64,000 nt of DNA from Liolophura sinensis (taxonomy: Eukaryota; Mollusca; Polyplacophora; Chitonida; Chitonidae), in the NCBI RefSeq assembly GCF_032854445.1, contig NC_088295.1, positions 77,590,028 through 77,654,027 of the forward strand, read 5' to 3'. The translations under genes were made by a program, and so were the position numbers. The notes beneath the pieces are model-generated. The model ran no database searches. It was not told where the DNA came from and was given only the letters and a program-made list of their open reading frames with translations. Below, piece after piece: positions 1-15,000 of the stretch; position 1 is the stretch's first letter; each line of letters starts with the position of its first letter.

Positions 1-3000
1 CCTACTCTCCTGTAACATTAATATAGTTTAGTTCCATCATAAATTGAAAATTTTAGAAAAGTACAGCAAACACATCACTAGTTGTCACCAGACCTCTTCT
101 CCATTTCCTTCCGGCCATCATCGCCCCCAGCATCTCTTCTGATCTCCACAGTTACACATCCCACTATTGCGACCTGCAGCAAAGAACTTCACATCCTCCT
201 TCTCTGGGGTCACCATCGAAAACGCATTCGAAAACTGAAACGTAAATCGCATGCTAATAGAGAAAACAAGTAGGAAATAAAGAAAGAAGTAACACTTAAG
301 GTAAGTTTACCTTTTGTCTTTCTTGCCCCAGTTAGGTATATTTAGAGGCCTTTTATACACTTTTACACGTAGATTTTGAATTTGGCAATACATATCACTC
401 CATGCCAATCATTGGAAAAAACATCATACTTACCTCAAGTGTCAAGAGAGAACCTGGTTTGTTAGTGCACCTGTAGAGCATCTAATCATAGACATACATA
501 TGTATATACTGAAACGCATTAAAAAACACACCAAGGTAAAAAGTGGAATTGACGCCAAACCAAATTTTATTTGGTGTTGGCTGTGTATTACATTCACACT
601 CGGATAAGTCAGTTACGTACTAGTTATGACAACTGTCATTGGAAAGTACACAATTTTAATGTAAAGGAAATGGAACACGCAAGAGGTCCAAAGACAAAGA
701 CAAAAGACCACCCATGTTTCCATGATTGGCGCATTAACCAACAGCGCTAAGTCACTGGTGTACAGTATTGGCACTGATAATTATCGCCGATGTATGATGA
801 GCCCTCACAATCTGTCGGTCTTCCCTTGCTGTTGTCACACATGTTTGCCCTAGTCTATGGTACTTGCTCTCTCCTGAAATCGCCTGTTCAGTCTTGTGAT
901 GGTATTGTGGTGACATCAAAACCCTGCTGCAATGGCCCTTCTAGTGCTATTCCTCAGGTGTCAATCGTGGCAGTGTATCTTCAGTGCCATCCACTGCTAA
1001 AGCGATTATGCAGATAACCTTTGAACACCTTCTCTTTATACCCCATTTCTGCATGCACAAGTAATGACACTTTGTACTTTACAGGAGTATACAAATGTGT
1101 TTTTCAGTCCTGTTCCCTGTTGCGTATTGGTGACAACTCACACAAACTCTATCAATCCTGACAACATCTTTGGAGCTTCCTTAATCTCCAACCATGGAGA
1201 TTTTCATTGTTAGTCTCAAACTATCATGATATTTTCATGGATTCATGTTGGTGCGTTTTTGAAGCAGGTCAATATATTTATGAAGAACTTGTATAACACT
1301 AGACTTGAATATCTGATTAAATACCCTAAATGACCTAGAATTTCGCACACAAAAGTTCATTTTTAGAGGCAAATAAATGTCACAAAATATTATCTTTTGG
1401 TGCTGAAACTCTTAATTTTCCCATAGAGTATCATCCCAAGTTCCGGGTAAACCTCAAGACACCTTTCCAAAATCATTACAACTCTCAGAATCAGAAAAAA
1501 GGGGCAAGTTAGTCATGGACAAAAGTTATGGTCATTTAGGGTAGATTTGGTACCAAAATTACCCTTAGGAGATGGGTATGATTACATTTTTTCTCATGCA
1601 CAAATACAATACAGCACAGTATAATCATGAAATTGCATCAAAAATCTCTACTGATCACACGGTAATTGTATTCTCCACTGCATATGTCTAGCTTTTATAT
1701 CTGACCACACCCACCTTGGTAGCTGAGCAGTCATACTTCATGGGTAACAGACACTTTTCTGACTCGTCCACGAGAGCTTTGATCTGTTCTGGACTGGCTC
1801 CGTCATATTTCACAGGGATGTCAGTCACCCCAATAACAGGTGCATCCTCCACATTAGTTGGTACAATGGTAATACCTACATGAATAAAAAAAGTAGGAAA
1901 ATGCTTCTCCTGTGGACAGGCAATGTATGATATTCTAGGGCTACATACATCACACACATGTAGGTATGCATTACACAAGCCATAACATTAAAAGGCACTT
2001 ATTAAAAAACTTACAAATTATCAAACTCCTCTTACAGCTAATACTTTCAGTAGTACATGTATATCTTTCTTATTCTTAATAATGGCGAATGTTTAACTAA
2101 TGATACACAAAGCTTTGCAAACTGGTGGTTTACCTTTGCCAGGATTGGTATCCATGTCACACATAACCAGGAAGGGGTCTACTTCCCTGCCTGGCCAGAT
2201 CAGGGCTTCTCCTGTCTTGTAACCCCAGTCTAGAGCCTGCTGGCAATCCTCAGGCAGATCTGAAGGAAAAGATAATCAATGGGCTAGAAAACAACCTACA
2301 CTTTCACTATGTTGAATTAATTTATCATTTCTAACATTGTCATTCATACAATTTGGGTTCAGGTTTTAGCACTTACCGAATGGCTTGGGTCCACACCTGA
2401 GGTTGCCCACTGAGAAGGAAGCCTCTGCTCCTTCCTCAGTCACTCCGTCAGATTTTACACCAGTGACAGGTAAGATGTCTCTGTTTGTCACAAAGTCTCC
2501 TTCCTCTGCTTCCATGGGGCCCACAGCGTCACACCTGCACTTTTTCTTGTCAGGGCAGGTACCCAGTACCACACAGGCACAACCGTCCTTGTCCCCATTG
2601 TCAGCCCCAGCAAACTTGGTCGACTCTTTTCCATCATAGCCCAGGAAAGCTCCGCCAGCTCCCATGAGGGCAGCCTTCTTACACTTGTATTTCATACCCT
2701 GGAGCAACACATGCTGTCAGTTTCAATACCAATGCTAAATGACAAGTGCATATTATGTTTATTAATGCATCTTCATAAACATAACATCATTTTCAACAAT
2801 ATTTGCCTTGAAGCAGGCCAGACCAAATACCAATATAAATTTAGTGTTGAACCACTGAAACACTATTATAGTGCCATATTAAAGTCACAAGACATAATGC
2901 CCCACCCAATCACATCATCATGGCACACCAGGACTACTGCTAATTAGGCTGAGCATCAGGTGAGGATGTAGCAAAGTCATAGATTTGAGGTCTTAGGTAT

Positions 3001-6000
3001 GACTTGTGCCAGGATTGAACCCTGGATCTATCACATACACGGTAGACGCGGCACACACTGCAATGCCGCCGCAGTTGGTCAACAACTTCTGAATTTTAAA
3101 ATTATATTTCACAAGTTTCATAAAACCAGGAGACAAAAGCATCAATGTAAATAGCACAAGGTGATAATACTGTTACATCCTTCAATGCACTAGACCTACC
3201 TGCAGACAGAATTCTGAAGCCTGTGCCAGCTCATGAGCTTGTTCAGGGGTAACTTCATTATAACTGACAGGTTGTTTCAATGCTTTTTCCCCAACAGGTA
3301 TGTCCTCTTCAGCATCGGATGGTATCTGTACAAATATGGGGTGAACATGCCAAATCAAATCATTCTGGCCATTTAGTGAACAATTTCTTAATGTATAATA
3401 CTTAAATGGACACAGTATAACATCTAATACATCAGCTAACATTCTGTTACCCTAGACTACCTTAAGTTTCCCCCGGGCTCTGTCCGGTTTCCTCCCACCA
3501 TAATGCTGTCCGCCGTCGTATAAGTGAAATATTCTTGAGTACGGCGTAAAACACCAATCAAATAAACAAATAAATAGACTAACTTATGTATTACCCCAGA
3601 TAATTTACACCTCAGTTTTTTTCCTATCTGTGAGGTTACAGATACATCTATCTGACACTGAATTATCATTCAATACTGTATGCAAAACCTCCAAAAATAC
3701 ATTTGTCAAACATTACTGAATCATAGACAAGCATAATTGTCTACCTCAGTAATTCCAATCTCTGGGTTGGTTCTGAAGTCACAGTCCACAGAGAAAGGCT
3801 CGACACCACCGGGGCCATCAGGATCAATTCCGTAGCGACCATCCCAGTTTGGATTCTTGTCCTGGCCAGCCACCTTGATTTCATGACAGGTTTTGAACAA
3901 AGCTGAAATTAAATATAACATAACTCTACAGACAAACAAACCAATAACTGTCACTTTCTATACAATTTCTCCTCTGTAAAGCAAAATATGTAATAAAACT
4001 TCAAACAATCTTTTTGGTGTACTGCATGTTTATGGTTACACAAATATTGGAACACACAACAATCCTCAGTGATATTTCCCCCTAAACCCACCAGCAATGT
4101 TAAAATTCCCATGACCTAAATTAAACAACTACATTAACAAGTTGAATATTTGGACATACCAAAACAGCGTAGATCCTCTACTTTGAGTTTACGAGTCCCC
4201 TTCTGTGTTGCCGCGATGTTAATTCTGGATATTGGGAGGACTTTCTTGTCCAGCAAGCTGCCACCATCGGTATATTCCTTCCCATCAGTCTTGTCACATT
4301 GGCACTTACCACCCTTACAGCCATCTTTACCTCCTACAGATAGAAATAAAAATAATCAAATCAGATGAATTAATCAGATGTTGAGGTTTAAAGGTAATCA
4401 ATGTAGAAAGAGTTGCCTACATACACAGGGTTCGTACAGCTTAATGATTTCAAATTTCCAGGTCCAAAATTCATATTTTGGAAGCCTGGAACATTTCGAA
4501 GTCATGCAAGCTTAAATTATATTTATTATATATATTAATATATATTAAATCCGTATTAACGTACACAGCCATGTATTGATATATTGGAAACAAATTTCTC
4601 CAGGAGAATTTCAGTATGAATACATGTAAAGTGACTTCTGTTGGTTCTGTACTCTGTTCATAGATCAGTTCACAGTGTGTGTGTCAGGATAATCCTCAAT
4701 TTCAACTTTCCAGGCCTAAGTAAAAAAAAAAACACCAAAATGAATTTCCTAGCTTTTCAAGACCTGGAAAACCTGCTTTCAATTTCCAGGGGTCTCCATG
4801 TCTTCAATGCTCCACAGCCACCCTGCATACCCTAGGCAAAGAACACTGATCTTACCTGAGTTTCCAGCCCAGTATGGTAAAGCTTGACCCTCTCTAGAGT
4901 AGGCCCCAAACTCTCCTCCCAATTTGAGAGCTGCGTCTTTGCAGATGTAACTCATTTCCTGGGTGCAGTATTCTGAGACCTCCGTCAGGGCTCTCAGCTG
5001 CTCTGTGGTGGACGACTTATACTCTACAGGAATGTCTTTGCCTGCAGCTGGGATTTCCTCTGGTTTTTCAGCCTTGGGCTCTATTACCTGACAAAGAGGA
5101 GAAATAAGTGTAATATCTTCCTGTAAAAATATCATTACTGCCTAATTTCAAAATGTTCCTTGCACTCATTGTTCATAAAGCTGTAGTGGCAACAAGTAGT
5201 CAACAGCATTCAGCAATGTCTTCCATCAATATGTTCTGCCTCAAAGGCAGGGAAAGCTGTCGGCAACTTGCCAGAGTTTGGTGATTCACCCCAGGCAGTG
5301 GTTTCGTCCACTCAGAAAAATTATTGTAAAACAACACTCAAATAAATAATAAATAAATAGTTAACAAACACACATGTATGTTATCCAATGAAAGAATATA
5401 GATTTAAACCTTTTTTGGTTGCTCTGATGTGTTGGATGACAATTTCCATCCAAATGTATCTATGACAAAGACCTACTGTTATGCCAATAGGGGGTCCTTT
5501 TAGCATTTCACAGTAAACAGGGAATGGTGGCAGAGGTCCTAGCTGGTCAGGATCGATCAACCAAGGCTCACTGAAAATGGGTTCCCCAGGAGTCTTGGAG
5601 TTTCTCAAGTCTTGACAGTCCTTGGGTATACCTGTAGTAATAGGATTGCCGAAATCGTTAGCTGCTGATTAAGAGTATATGTACGTTCTGTAGGTAAAAT
5701 ATATGTGGGCAAAAAAAATTTCATTTTTATTAAAGCTGATTTGTTGCATCAATTCAATGAATTCCATATTAAAATGGAAAATACAAGTCTATTTAAAAGG
5801 ACACAGTCTAAACTATTTTGACTAGCTGGTATGACATAGGCAAGTCCATACCCTCGCCTAGGCTAAATTTAGGTATGGCACAGGTATAACAAAGGTTGCA
5901 GGATTTAACCCAAGAATCCTGATCTCTACTGTCAGTCAATCAGCATCGATTCTGTATTTCTTTAATAAACCGCATGCAGACGATTTGATTTGTTGACTGC

Positions 6001-9000
6001 CAAGTACATGTTCTATTTTCATTCGAAAGTTAAACTAGACAGTTTAATCAACATTTATAAAGATAAACTGGTATACAAACCAAACTGTGTGTTGCTGCAC
6101 TCAAGGGATCCCAAAAAGTACTCTGCAAATCGTGTCTCTGACTCTGGGACATCCTTCTCATCCAGGCCAAAGCAGATTTCTGAGACAGGAAGCAACTTCT
6201 TTTCGATGAAGAGGCCCTGGTCCTGTCTACGATCTTGGTCACTAATGTCACAGTTACAGGCTCCACCTCCCTGACATTTGCCCACTTCTCCACATGCACA
6301 TTTGTCGCCTCCAGCATTACCAGCCCAGCCTTGTGAGAAAGGAAAGAAAATATGTAGGCGTTAAAGGATGTTGGAGAAGGAAATACAATGTGTACACAAA
6401 TACAACTTTATGTACGTAAATCCTTTAATACTTATCATGAATTAACGTATCATGATATTTCAATATAATCAAAAGCCCTACAAACGTAGATTTGAAGACA
6501 AAGTACTTTGTTAAATAACAAAAAAGAAATATCTTTGACCATAATAATTGTTTGATTGAATGCGGTTAAATACTATACTTATACCAGAACATATTTATAC
6601 AAGAGTAGTCAGGTTTATGGCAAATGGGCAGACATTGGAGAAAATCATGTACTTGAGAAATCTCCTGAATTAGAGGAGCAGAAAGCGAACTCGTTGGTAA
6701 AGGACTCAACAGCTAAAATGGGACACTTTAGCAGAATGATCCAGAGAGGGCTGATAAAGATAAACGTAGACAGTAAAGTCGACACATCCTTGTATACAAT
6801 GAGTTAACCAATTGGATAAGACTAACCTTGCTGTTTCTCTCCATTACTGGACTTCCAGAAAGCATTCTTAGTTAGCGACGCATGCTGACATGTGAACTTT
6901 CCAAACTGTCTGCAGAATCCAGATTTCTCTGTCAATGCCTACAAATAGTTTCAGATATCCAAATAAATGATGGAATGTAAAGCATAATAATCACCTCTGT
7001 TGTAATAAAACTAAAATATGTCATGTAGAAATTCAACCTAAAATCATAGTGTTAATGATTTTATATTTAACAGCCTCTTAAACACATCTTACCTCCAACT
7101 GTTCTTTGTTAGCATTGGCATACTGTGGTTTGAAACACTGAGCCCCTGGTCCACGGTTTTCAGGAACATCCGGCAAAGCATAGTAGTTTCCAGCTACAAA
7201 ACAGGAGGCCACATGTTATAACTTACATGTGCCTTTTTGTTTCATGTTTTACTCAAAAGTCAGATGACTTTCCATGTTATAAATTTCATGGAGAAACAAG
7301 ACATGACACAAGGATGAATCTGACAATGTTTAATTATGAGGATGAACAGAGTGGGAGCTTGGTTTGAAGACAAACTTTATTAGTCTTGAGCATACCATTA
7401 ACCAGTAAGCAAGGTTTTCATCACTGAGTGAGAAATGTATCATGTGATGCGTCACTTGTGTGAAATGACTGTAGCATACCCCACAATGCCACATACCAAA
7501 TCAATACCAAAAAAAAAACACAAATAAGCTGTTAAAACAGGTAAGACAACCAAATGGTAAGACACAGACTTTCATTATCCACCAATTGATTTCAAGTTAA
7601 TGCTGCAGTGGATCAAATTGCGTATTACTTACACTATTACATGTAAAGACGGTTTATTGATGAAACAGAAATAGCATTTGATTTCACACATTTTGAGAAT
7701 ATTTTAATAAATTTGAACAAATAATAAACTCACTCAATGAAGAAGGCAATATTTAGTAAACCTCACAAATTTACCTTCTATGTCTACAATGGTTCTTGGG
7801 AAGTGGCAATAGACTTCAAAGGGATCCTGTCCTTGCGGGCCGTCAGGGTCAATCATGTACCTTCCATTGGGTGGCATGTCATTGTGAGGGCGCTTCTTGT
7901 AGAACTGCTGCATGTGGTAGCAAGTCTCAAACACCTCTGTATTGACAGCAAGTAATTTGCTATATAAATTCACAAGATCAAATACTTCCATAATGTGGAT
8001 GGGGAAAATATATAAACGCAAAAACCAGGAGAGAAACATTAAGAATGTGTCTGCATGATTATACCATTCAAATACTAATTTTCTGAACTCTCTACATTTC
8101 ATTGTTATGAACACTATCCTTAAGAATTTTACTTGTAAGGTGGAAATCAACCAACCTTGACCTTTGTTGATAGCCATTTGAGGAACACTAAGGTAATACT
8201 GATCTAACAGAGAAGGTACATGCAGAAATGATATATATGGACTACTACTACTGATTATGACTAAGCAGCAGTAATTCTTACTGCTCCTTTATATGTACTC
8301 ACCAAAACACCTAAGTTTTCCAAGAGTATGCTCCCCTAAATCATTGGCATCGTCACCTGTGTCCCCGAACGCCAGTTTCAGTACAGGTAGATCATCTTTG
8401 TTTGACAGAAAACCCTTGTCAACCCTAAATGGTGAAAACATACAAAATTAGTGATGCAAGTGCAATGGGGTGCGGGGGAATGTTGCCTGTATGTCTAACA
8501 CAAATCGAAGTGGTGTAATCCTTTAGCCTTTCGTAATATGTCATTGTTTCTGTTATACTTGTAAAGAATACAGGAGGTTCACAACGGACAACAGGTGTGC
8601 TTTTACACAGCTTGGAACCAGCTTGTGTAGGCAGAAATTGCTGAGCACTCATACCCATATAACAAATAAAACCTAATTCGTAAACAGACACATTTATTAC
8701 ACACTTACACTTCCTTGGGGAGATCAGCATCACAGTTACACACAACATCCTTCCCTTCACAATTCCCTTCAATACCACACTGGCACATGGAACCACCGAC
8801 TCCTGCAAAGTACTGCAGCTTCTTTCCATCTCTTCCTATCCAGTAGGCAATGGGGTTCTTTGGGTCATCTGGAAGAAGGGGTGCATTGTAATTTGTTACA
8901 TACACACCACGCACACAAACAGCATAACATGGACAATTTTGATGTCCACAAATACATTGATGATTATTTACAACAGATGGAAAATGAAGGCATTTCCCTG

Positions 9001-12000
9001 ACAATTCAAATAACTTTAATACCAATAATCTCCAATGCATCATTCAACAAAAACAAAGAAGAGAAAAGATTATGTACATGTATGTTCACACATGAGTTGA
9101 TGCAAAACAAGAATAGTGATAGTAGTTGTACTGCATATAGATATACAGGTGACCTCAGAAAATATCCAAATTTATATGGAAGATTTATCATGTATTTTAT
9201 ACATGTGCAAACAAAATTTCTTTCATTTATGGACTTTTTCACTTATGTTGTGTATAACTGCTTGTATACACTTTTTAGCCATTTCCTGTGTGTGGACTAT
9301 CTCACCTGTTGTGTATGATTGCCTGTTTACACTTGTTACCCATCTCCTGTGTGCAGTGTATGTTTTATCTCATCTCCTGTGTACATCACATGAATGATCT
9401 TACCTATGTCAAGTACAACTGCTTGATTACAATTACCAACGATCTCCTGTGTACAGTGTGTAGACTATCTCACCTACGCTGTGTATGACCACCTGTTTGC
9501 ACTTGTAAGTCATCTCCTGTGTATAGTGTGTGGACTATCTCACCTACATGTATGCTGTGTATGACCACCTGTTTACACATGTAAGTCATCTCCTGTGTAC
9601 AGTGTGTGGACTATCTCACCTACATGTATGCTGTGTATGACCACCTGTTTACACATGTAAGCCATCCCCTGTGTACAGTGTGTGAACTATCTCACCCATG
9701 CTGTACATAACCGGCGGTTTACACTTGTAAGCCATCTCCTGTGTACAGTGTATGGACTATCTCACCTATGTTGTGTATGACTGCCTGTTTACACTTGTAA
9801 GTCATCTCCTGCGTACAGTGTATGGACTATCTCACCTATGTTGTGTATGACCGCCTGTTTACACTTGTAAGTCATCTCCTGCGTACAGTGTATAAACTAT
9901 CTCACCTATGTTGTGTATGACCGCCTGTTTACACTTGTAAGCCATCCCCTGTGTACAGCGTATGGACTATCTCACTTATGTTGTGTGTGACCACCTGTTT
10001 ACACATGTAAGCCATCCCCTGTGTAGAATGTATGGACTATCTCACCTATGTTGTGTATGACCACGTGTTTACACTTGTAAACCATCTCGTGTGTACAGTG
10101 TATGGACTATCTCACCTATGTTGTGTATGAGTGCCTGTTTACACTTGTAAACCATCTCGTGTGTACAGTGTATGGACTATCTCACCTATGTTGTGTATGA
10201 CCATCTGTTTACACTTGTAAACCATCTCGTGTGTACAGTGTATGGACTATCTCACCTATATTGTGTATGACCACCTGTTTACACTTGTAAGCCATCTCCT
10301 GCGTACATTGTATGAACTATCTCACCTATGTTGTGTATGACCACCTGTTTACACTTGTAAGTCATCTCCTGTGTACAGTGTGTGGACTATCTCACCTATG
10401 TTGTGTATGACCACGTGTTTACACTTGTAAACTATCTCGTGTGTACAGTGTGTGAACTATCTCACCTATGCTGTATATAACCGTCTGTTTACACTTGTAA
10501 ACCATCTCGTGTGTACAGTGTATGGACTATCTCACCTATGTTGTGTATGACCGCCTGTTTACACTTGTAAGCCATCTCCTGCGTACAGTACGAGGAGTGA
10601 TCTGCCAAAGCTGCCAACTGCTCAGGACTGGCCTCATTGTAAGTCACAGGTTTGGTGTAAGATCCTGGCTCTTCAGCATCATCAACTTTGGTCTGAAATG
10701 ACATACATTCAAAGTGGAAAAAATGGAGCGTTAAGATAAGATCAACACCACATAGATTAAAAAAAAACAGATTCGAAGACATTTATTGTATTAGTCTGCC
10801 AATTTACCGACAAAACAATTATCACAGCACATGTATGCAGACTAAGATAAAGTTTATATTTACCGGTTTCTCAGAGTCATGTCCCACAGTGGTGATTCCA
10901 ACAGGCTTGTCATCTATCATTTCACAAATAACAGGGAACGGGGCCAAATTATTCCCACCTGAGTGAAAAAGATAACAAAAATACATAGAAAAGAATACCT
11001 AACCAGTTTGGTTTTAGTAAGTATTTTGAATAGCATGTCTAAAGGGCTTACATTTGTCTCAAAAATGTCACAAATACAGTTGACTGTTGCTTACTGTCCA
11101 TATAGATACAAATGTTCCTTATTTACATGTATATACTTCTTTATATATACATGGACAGATTGACAAGTGCAAAAACAAACTTTTGGGCCAAATTTCCCTC
11201 AGAGATAAATATGTAGTGTAAAATAAGGGGAGCCACTGTGATACCTACCTCCACTGTCAGTGGAAACTATTGGCTCATCAGCTCTCCTTGGCGGTCCGTC
11301 TGGGTCAATGAGGTAGGTGTAGTCATCCGTGTAGCCCTTCTCTCTATACTGCTGACACGTAGGCTCAATACCTGAAAGGTCAAAATATAACCATACTTTA
11401 GTATCGAAATAACGTTAAAAAAATAGGCTGACATCAATGTTACTATTTAATCTCCTGTATGACATGGATGATCCCAATGAGAACAAACAGATGGGCACGC
11501 ACACACAAAGATAAGGCCATGCCTGCAAGGTGCACAAAAGTAATTAACGGTTGATTTTATTGTGGCCTAATCCCACTTTAACAATACTGCAATCAATATT
11601 TGACATAAGCAACAAATGATAAAAAAAAATTCCCAGAGCAATGCAACACTGTCAGTAACTAAAACATAAAGTTTTCAATCACATTTTTATCACTAAAGCT
11701 CTACTTTATATTTCGATGACTATCTGAGTCTCCAAAGAACCACTCCTCTCTTCAATGCAGCGGATATATCTCAATTTCCATCCTGTTAAGTCAACATATA
11801 AAATCCCTCCAAAACACATAAAAGAACGTCTGAGAAACTCACCAAATTGGTTCTGTCCACACATCAGAGGCCCCACGGACAATGAGCCTTTCTTGTCTCC
11901 TCCTACCTCCTTCAGAGTCACGGATCCCACAGGAAGATCAGCTTTGTTGATGATCAGACCAAAATCTTTCCTCTCTTTGCCATCAGCAATGTCACAGTTA

Positions 12001-15000
12001 CAGTTGACCTTGGGGTCCTCGCATGACTTTGTCACCCCACACCCACACATCTTCTCCTGTCCCAGGCCACCAGCCCAGTATGTTCTCTTCTTCTTATCTG
12101 TGCCTGACCAGAAACTGTCTTTGCCCATTAAACCAGAGTTCTGGAGGGTAACAGAGATTTTTGCACCATGACAAGTCAAAATATTAAAAAACTATATTTA
12201 TCTGCTTTAAAATAAAATAAATTAAATAATGATAAATAAATAATAAATTAAATAAATGATTTAAATAAATGAAATAAATTAAACTATATAATGATAAACA
12301 CCATAAGTAGATTTTCTATGTCCCTCACCAATATTCTACACCTTCTGTGCATTTGTCAGATAGATACAAAAGAGTATGCACGTAATATTCCCATTATCTT
12401 TATTCTAAATTAATTGAAACCTACCGTGCATGTGTAAGACATTTCCTGAGAACAGAACTTGGAAGTTTCGGTCAGTTTTTTAACTGCCTCTGGTTTCACA
12501 GGATACTCTACAGGAATTTCACCAGGTGTATCTGGTTTATTCTCCTCTGGACTAGACAGAAAAGAGGAAAACAAATTAAGCTAAAAAACAAATACTCGGA
12601 TACAGCTACTAATAAGGCGGACCTAATACTGTCTAAAAACAACAAAAGTCACTTCAATAGGCATCCCTTACATGTAATGTAATTACATGCGTTTACATTA
12701 GTATGTCTTGAACTTGTACCTGGCATCAATAAACCCACATACAAATGGATTCATTGTCATGGCCTTACTATTAATACTATAACAGTCTTGAACTATGTGT
12801 ATCACAATTTTATTTTTGAAGGTATATTTTTTTCAAAATACACATGCCACACAGCATACAGAATGGAATTGTTTGAATTACAATAAAGTATAAGAAATTC
12901 CACAGTTGGACAAAACACAAAACATCTGAAAATCAGTATGACAATCTAAAAAGGAACTCACAGCGTATTGGGGATGATGGTGACCCCTGTGCTGGGATAA
13001 GATGTCATATCACAATCAGCCACAAAAGGTTCCAGGTTTCCAGCCTCATCTCCATCTGGGCCATCCACATCAATTAGCTGAGGACCATTTCTCTTCTGAC
13101 CATAATTCCTGAGAGCATCGTCACAATCAAGGGGAATATCTGACAATTAAAAACACCACTTAAGAAAACTGGGCCCAGGTATTCTGTAAATATTAGGATG
13201 TCTGTCCTTATGGAAATAACTCTATACCCTGAAAAGCTGTTATCTAAGAAATAAATGTATGTCATAATAAAGAAAGAAAAGAAGACTTACACATTTGGCT
13301 ATGTTAATTTATTTATTCATTTGATTGGTGTTTTACGCTGTACTCAAGAATATTTCACTTATACAACTGCTGCCAGCATTATGGTGCAAGGAAACCAGGC
13401 AGAACCCGGGGGAAACCCATGACCATCCGCAGGTTGCTGTCAGATCTTCCCACGCCATGTTAATGACATGTTCATAAAAAGTAGTTGTACTCACAACATT
13501 GGATTGACTTAAGGAAGGGCTACATTATAAATGCAAGTGTGAATCCTGGACTCCTGTGGGTATATGGTTAAATACACTTATACCTACAGAGGTTTGCAAA
13601 TTTCCTCAACGAAGCCACATACCTGGCTGCTCCATCTACCTCCCCGAAACAGTGTCCTAGACTGAACACCGTGATCAAACAGTTTACGATAATAATTTTG
13701 CTTCCCAAGAACATTTGCCCTTTTTATTCCTTTATCAGCAAACCTGTGTACAAATCCCTTACCAGGTATTTAGAGAATAACATCACATGGATAACAACTT
13801 CTGATTTATTTCATTTACAACACTGCAATGAACATTCTAACACAGTCAAGCATCAACCAAGGTACTTGTACATTGCCTCAATACTTCCTTAAGCATAATT
13901 CAAACTTCTGACTCCCAACTTTTAAATGATGTTCAGCAAAACAGCTCCAACTGAGCTATGAATTCAGATGGGATGAAGTCCAGTTACAAAAAGTGGATGA
14001 TTTCCACATACTTATATAACATCAACATAAAACATTTTATTCCAATCCTGAGTTTGAGTTTAAGAGCCAATGTAAAAAAAATACCTGTACTATTATTAAG
14101 GCATGCTATTTTAGTAGGCCATCAACTATAGACTTTAATATTGTGAAGTCTTCGTATTAACAGAAAATGTAATTACTCACCAAACTGTTTGGGTCCACAC
14201 ATGAGAGGTCCCACAGAGGACGCTGCCTTCTGTCCTTTATTCACCCCACCAACAGTAAAGGCTTTCACAGGCAGCTGAGTCTTGTCAATGATCTTAGTCT
14301 CATCCACCTGATCTCTCATTGGAGTTCCGTCACAGTTACACTGGCTGCCTGGATTGGCGCATGTACCCAGCATCCCACAGTAACACTAACAAACACAAGC
14401 ATGGCAAAATAAGCCTAGGAAACACATTCTCTTCAAAACCTTGACAGAAAAGGGTCACACTTGACTCATATAATCAAAATTGCTCTCCTGTTAATAGCTT
14501 AACTGAATTACATTAATAATATGATGACATTTCAAAAACAAACCAAACAACCAAATTAAGATGGGTCAAATCAACATGGCTGTATATGCGACAGGATGGA
14601 TGTATTTGACCAGATATATCCAAACAGATTTTATTTCTAAAGTGAATAGAGTGGACATTAATTGTCCAGTGCTCACAAGTGTTTAAGTAATATGGCTGAC
14701 AAAAAGAAATGGTCACTTTTTAATCTGCAAAAACAACATTACCTTTCTCCTTATTAGGGGTCCACCCAGGTACTCCTGAGGGACACCTATTGAAATCGTT
14801 CGGATTATTATTATTATTTATTTGATTTTATGTGCAGCATATAGCCTAGACCACTTGACCGATTAACTTGAAATTTCGCAGTATTATTCCCTGATGGCTG
14901 AAGTTGTGCACTACGGAGCCCGATTTTTGTCAAGTCACATGGTTTGGAGGCCATATTGGATTTTATATGAAATTGTTTAAACATCTTCTTCTCAAGAGCC

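Noticed and set aside
8860-9318. Plus-strand ORF of 152 codons
   Set aside because: Low-complexity translation running from an intron into the start of the 70-bp array; opposite strand to the gene and without similarity.
9231-10595. Possible CRISPR-like array (regular 70-bp period)
   Set aside because: Whole units are repeated with no unique spacers, in a eukaryotic intron, and the unit matches the neighbouring exon border.
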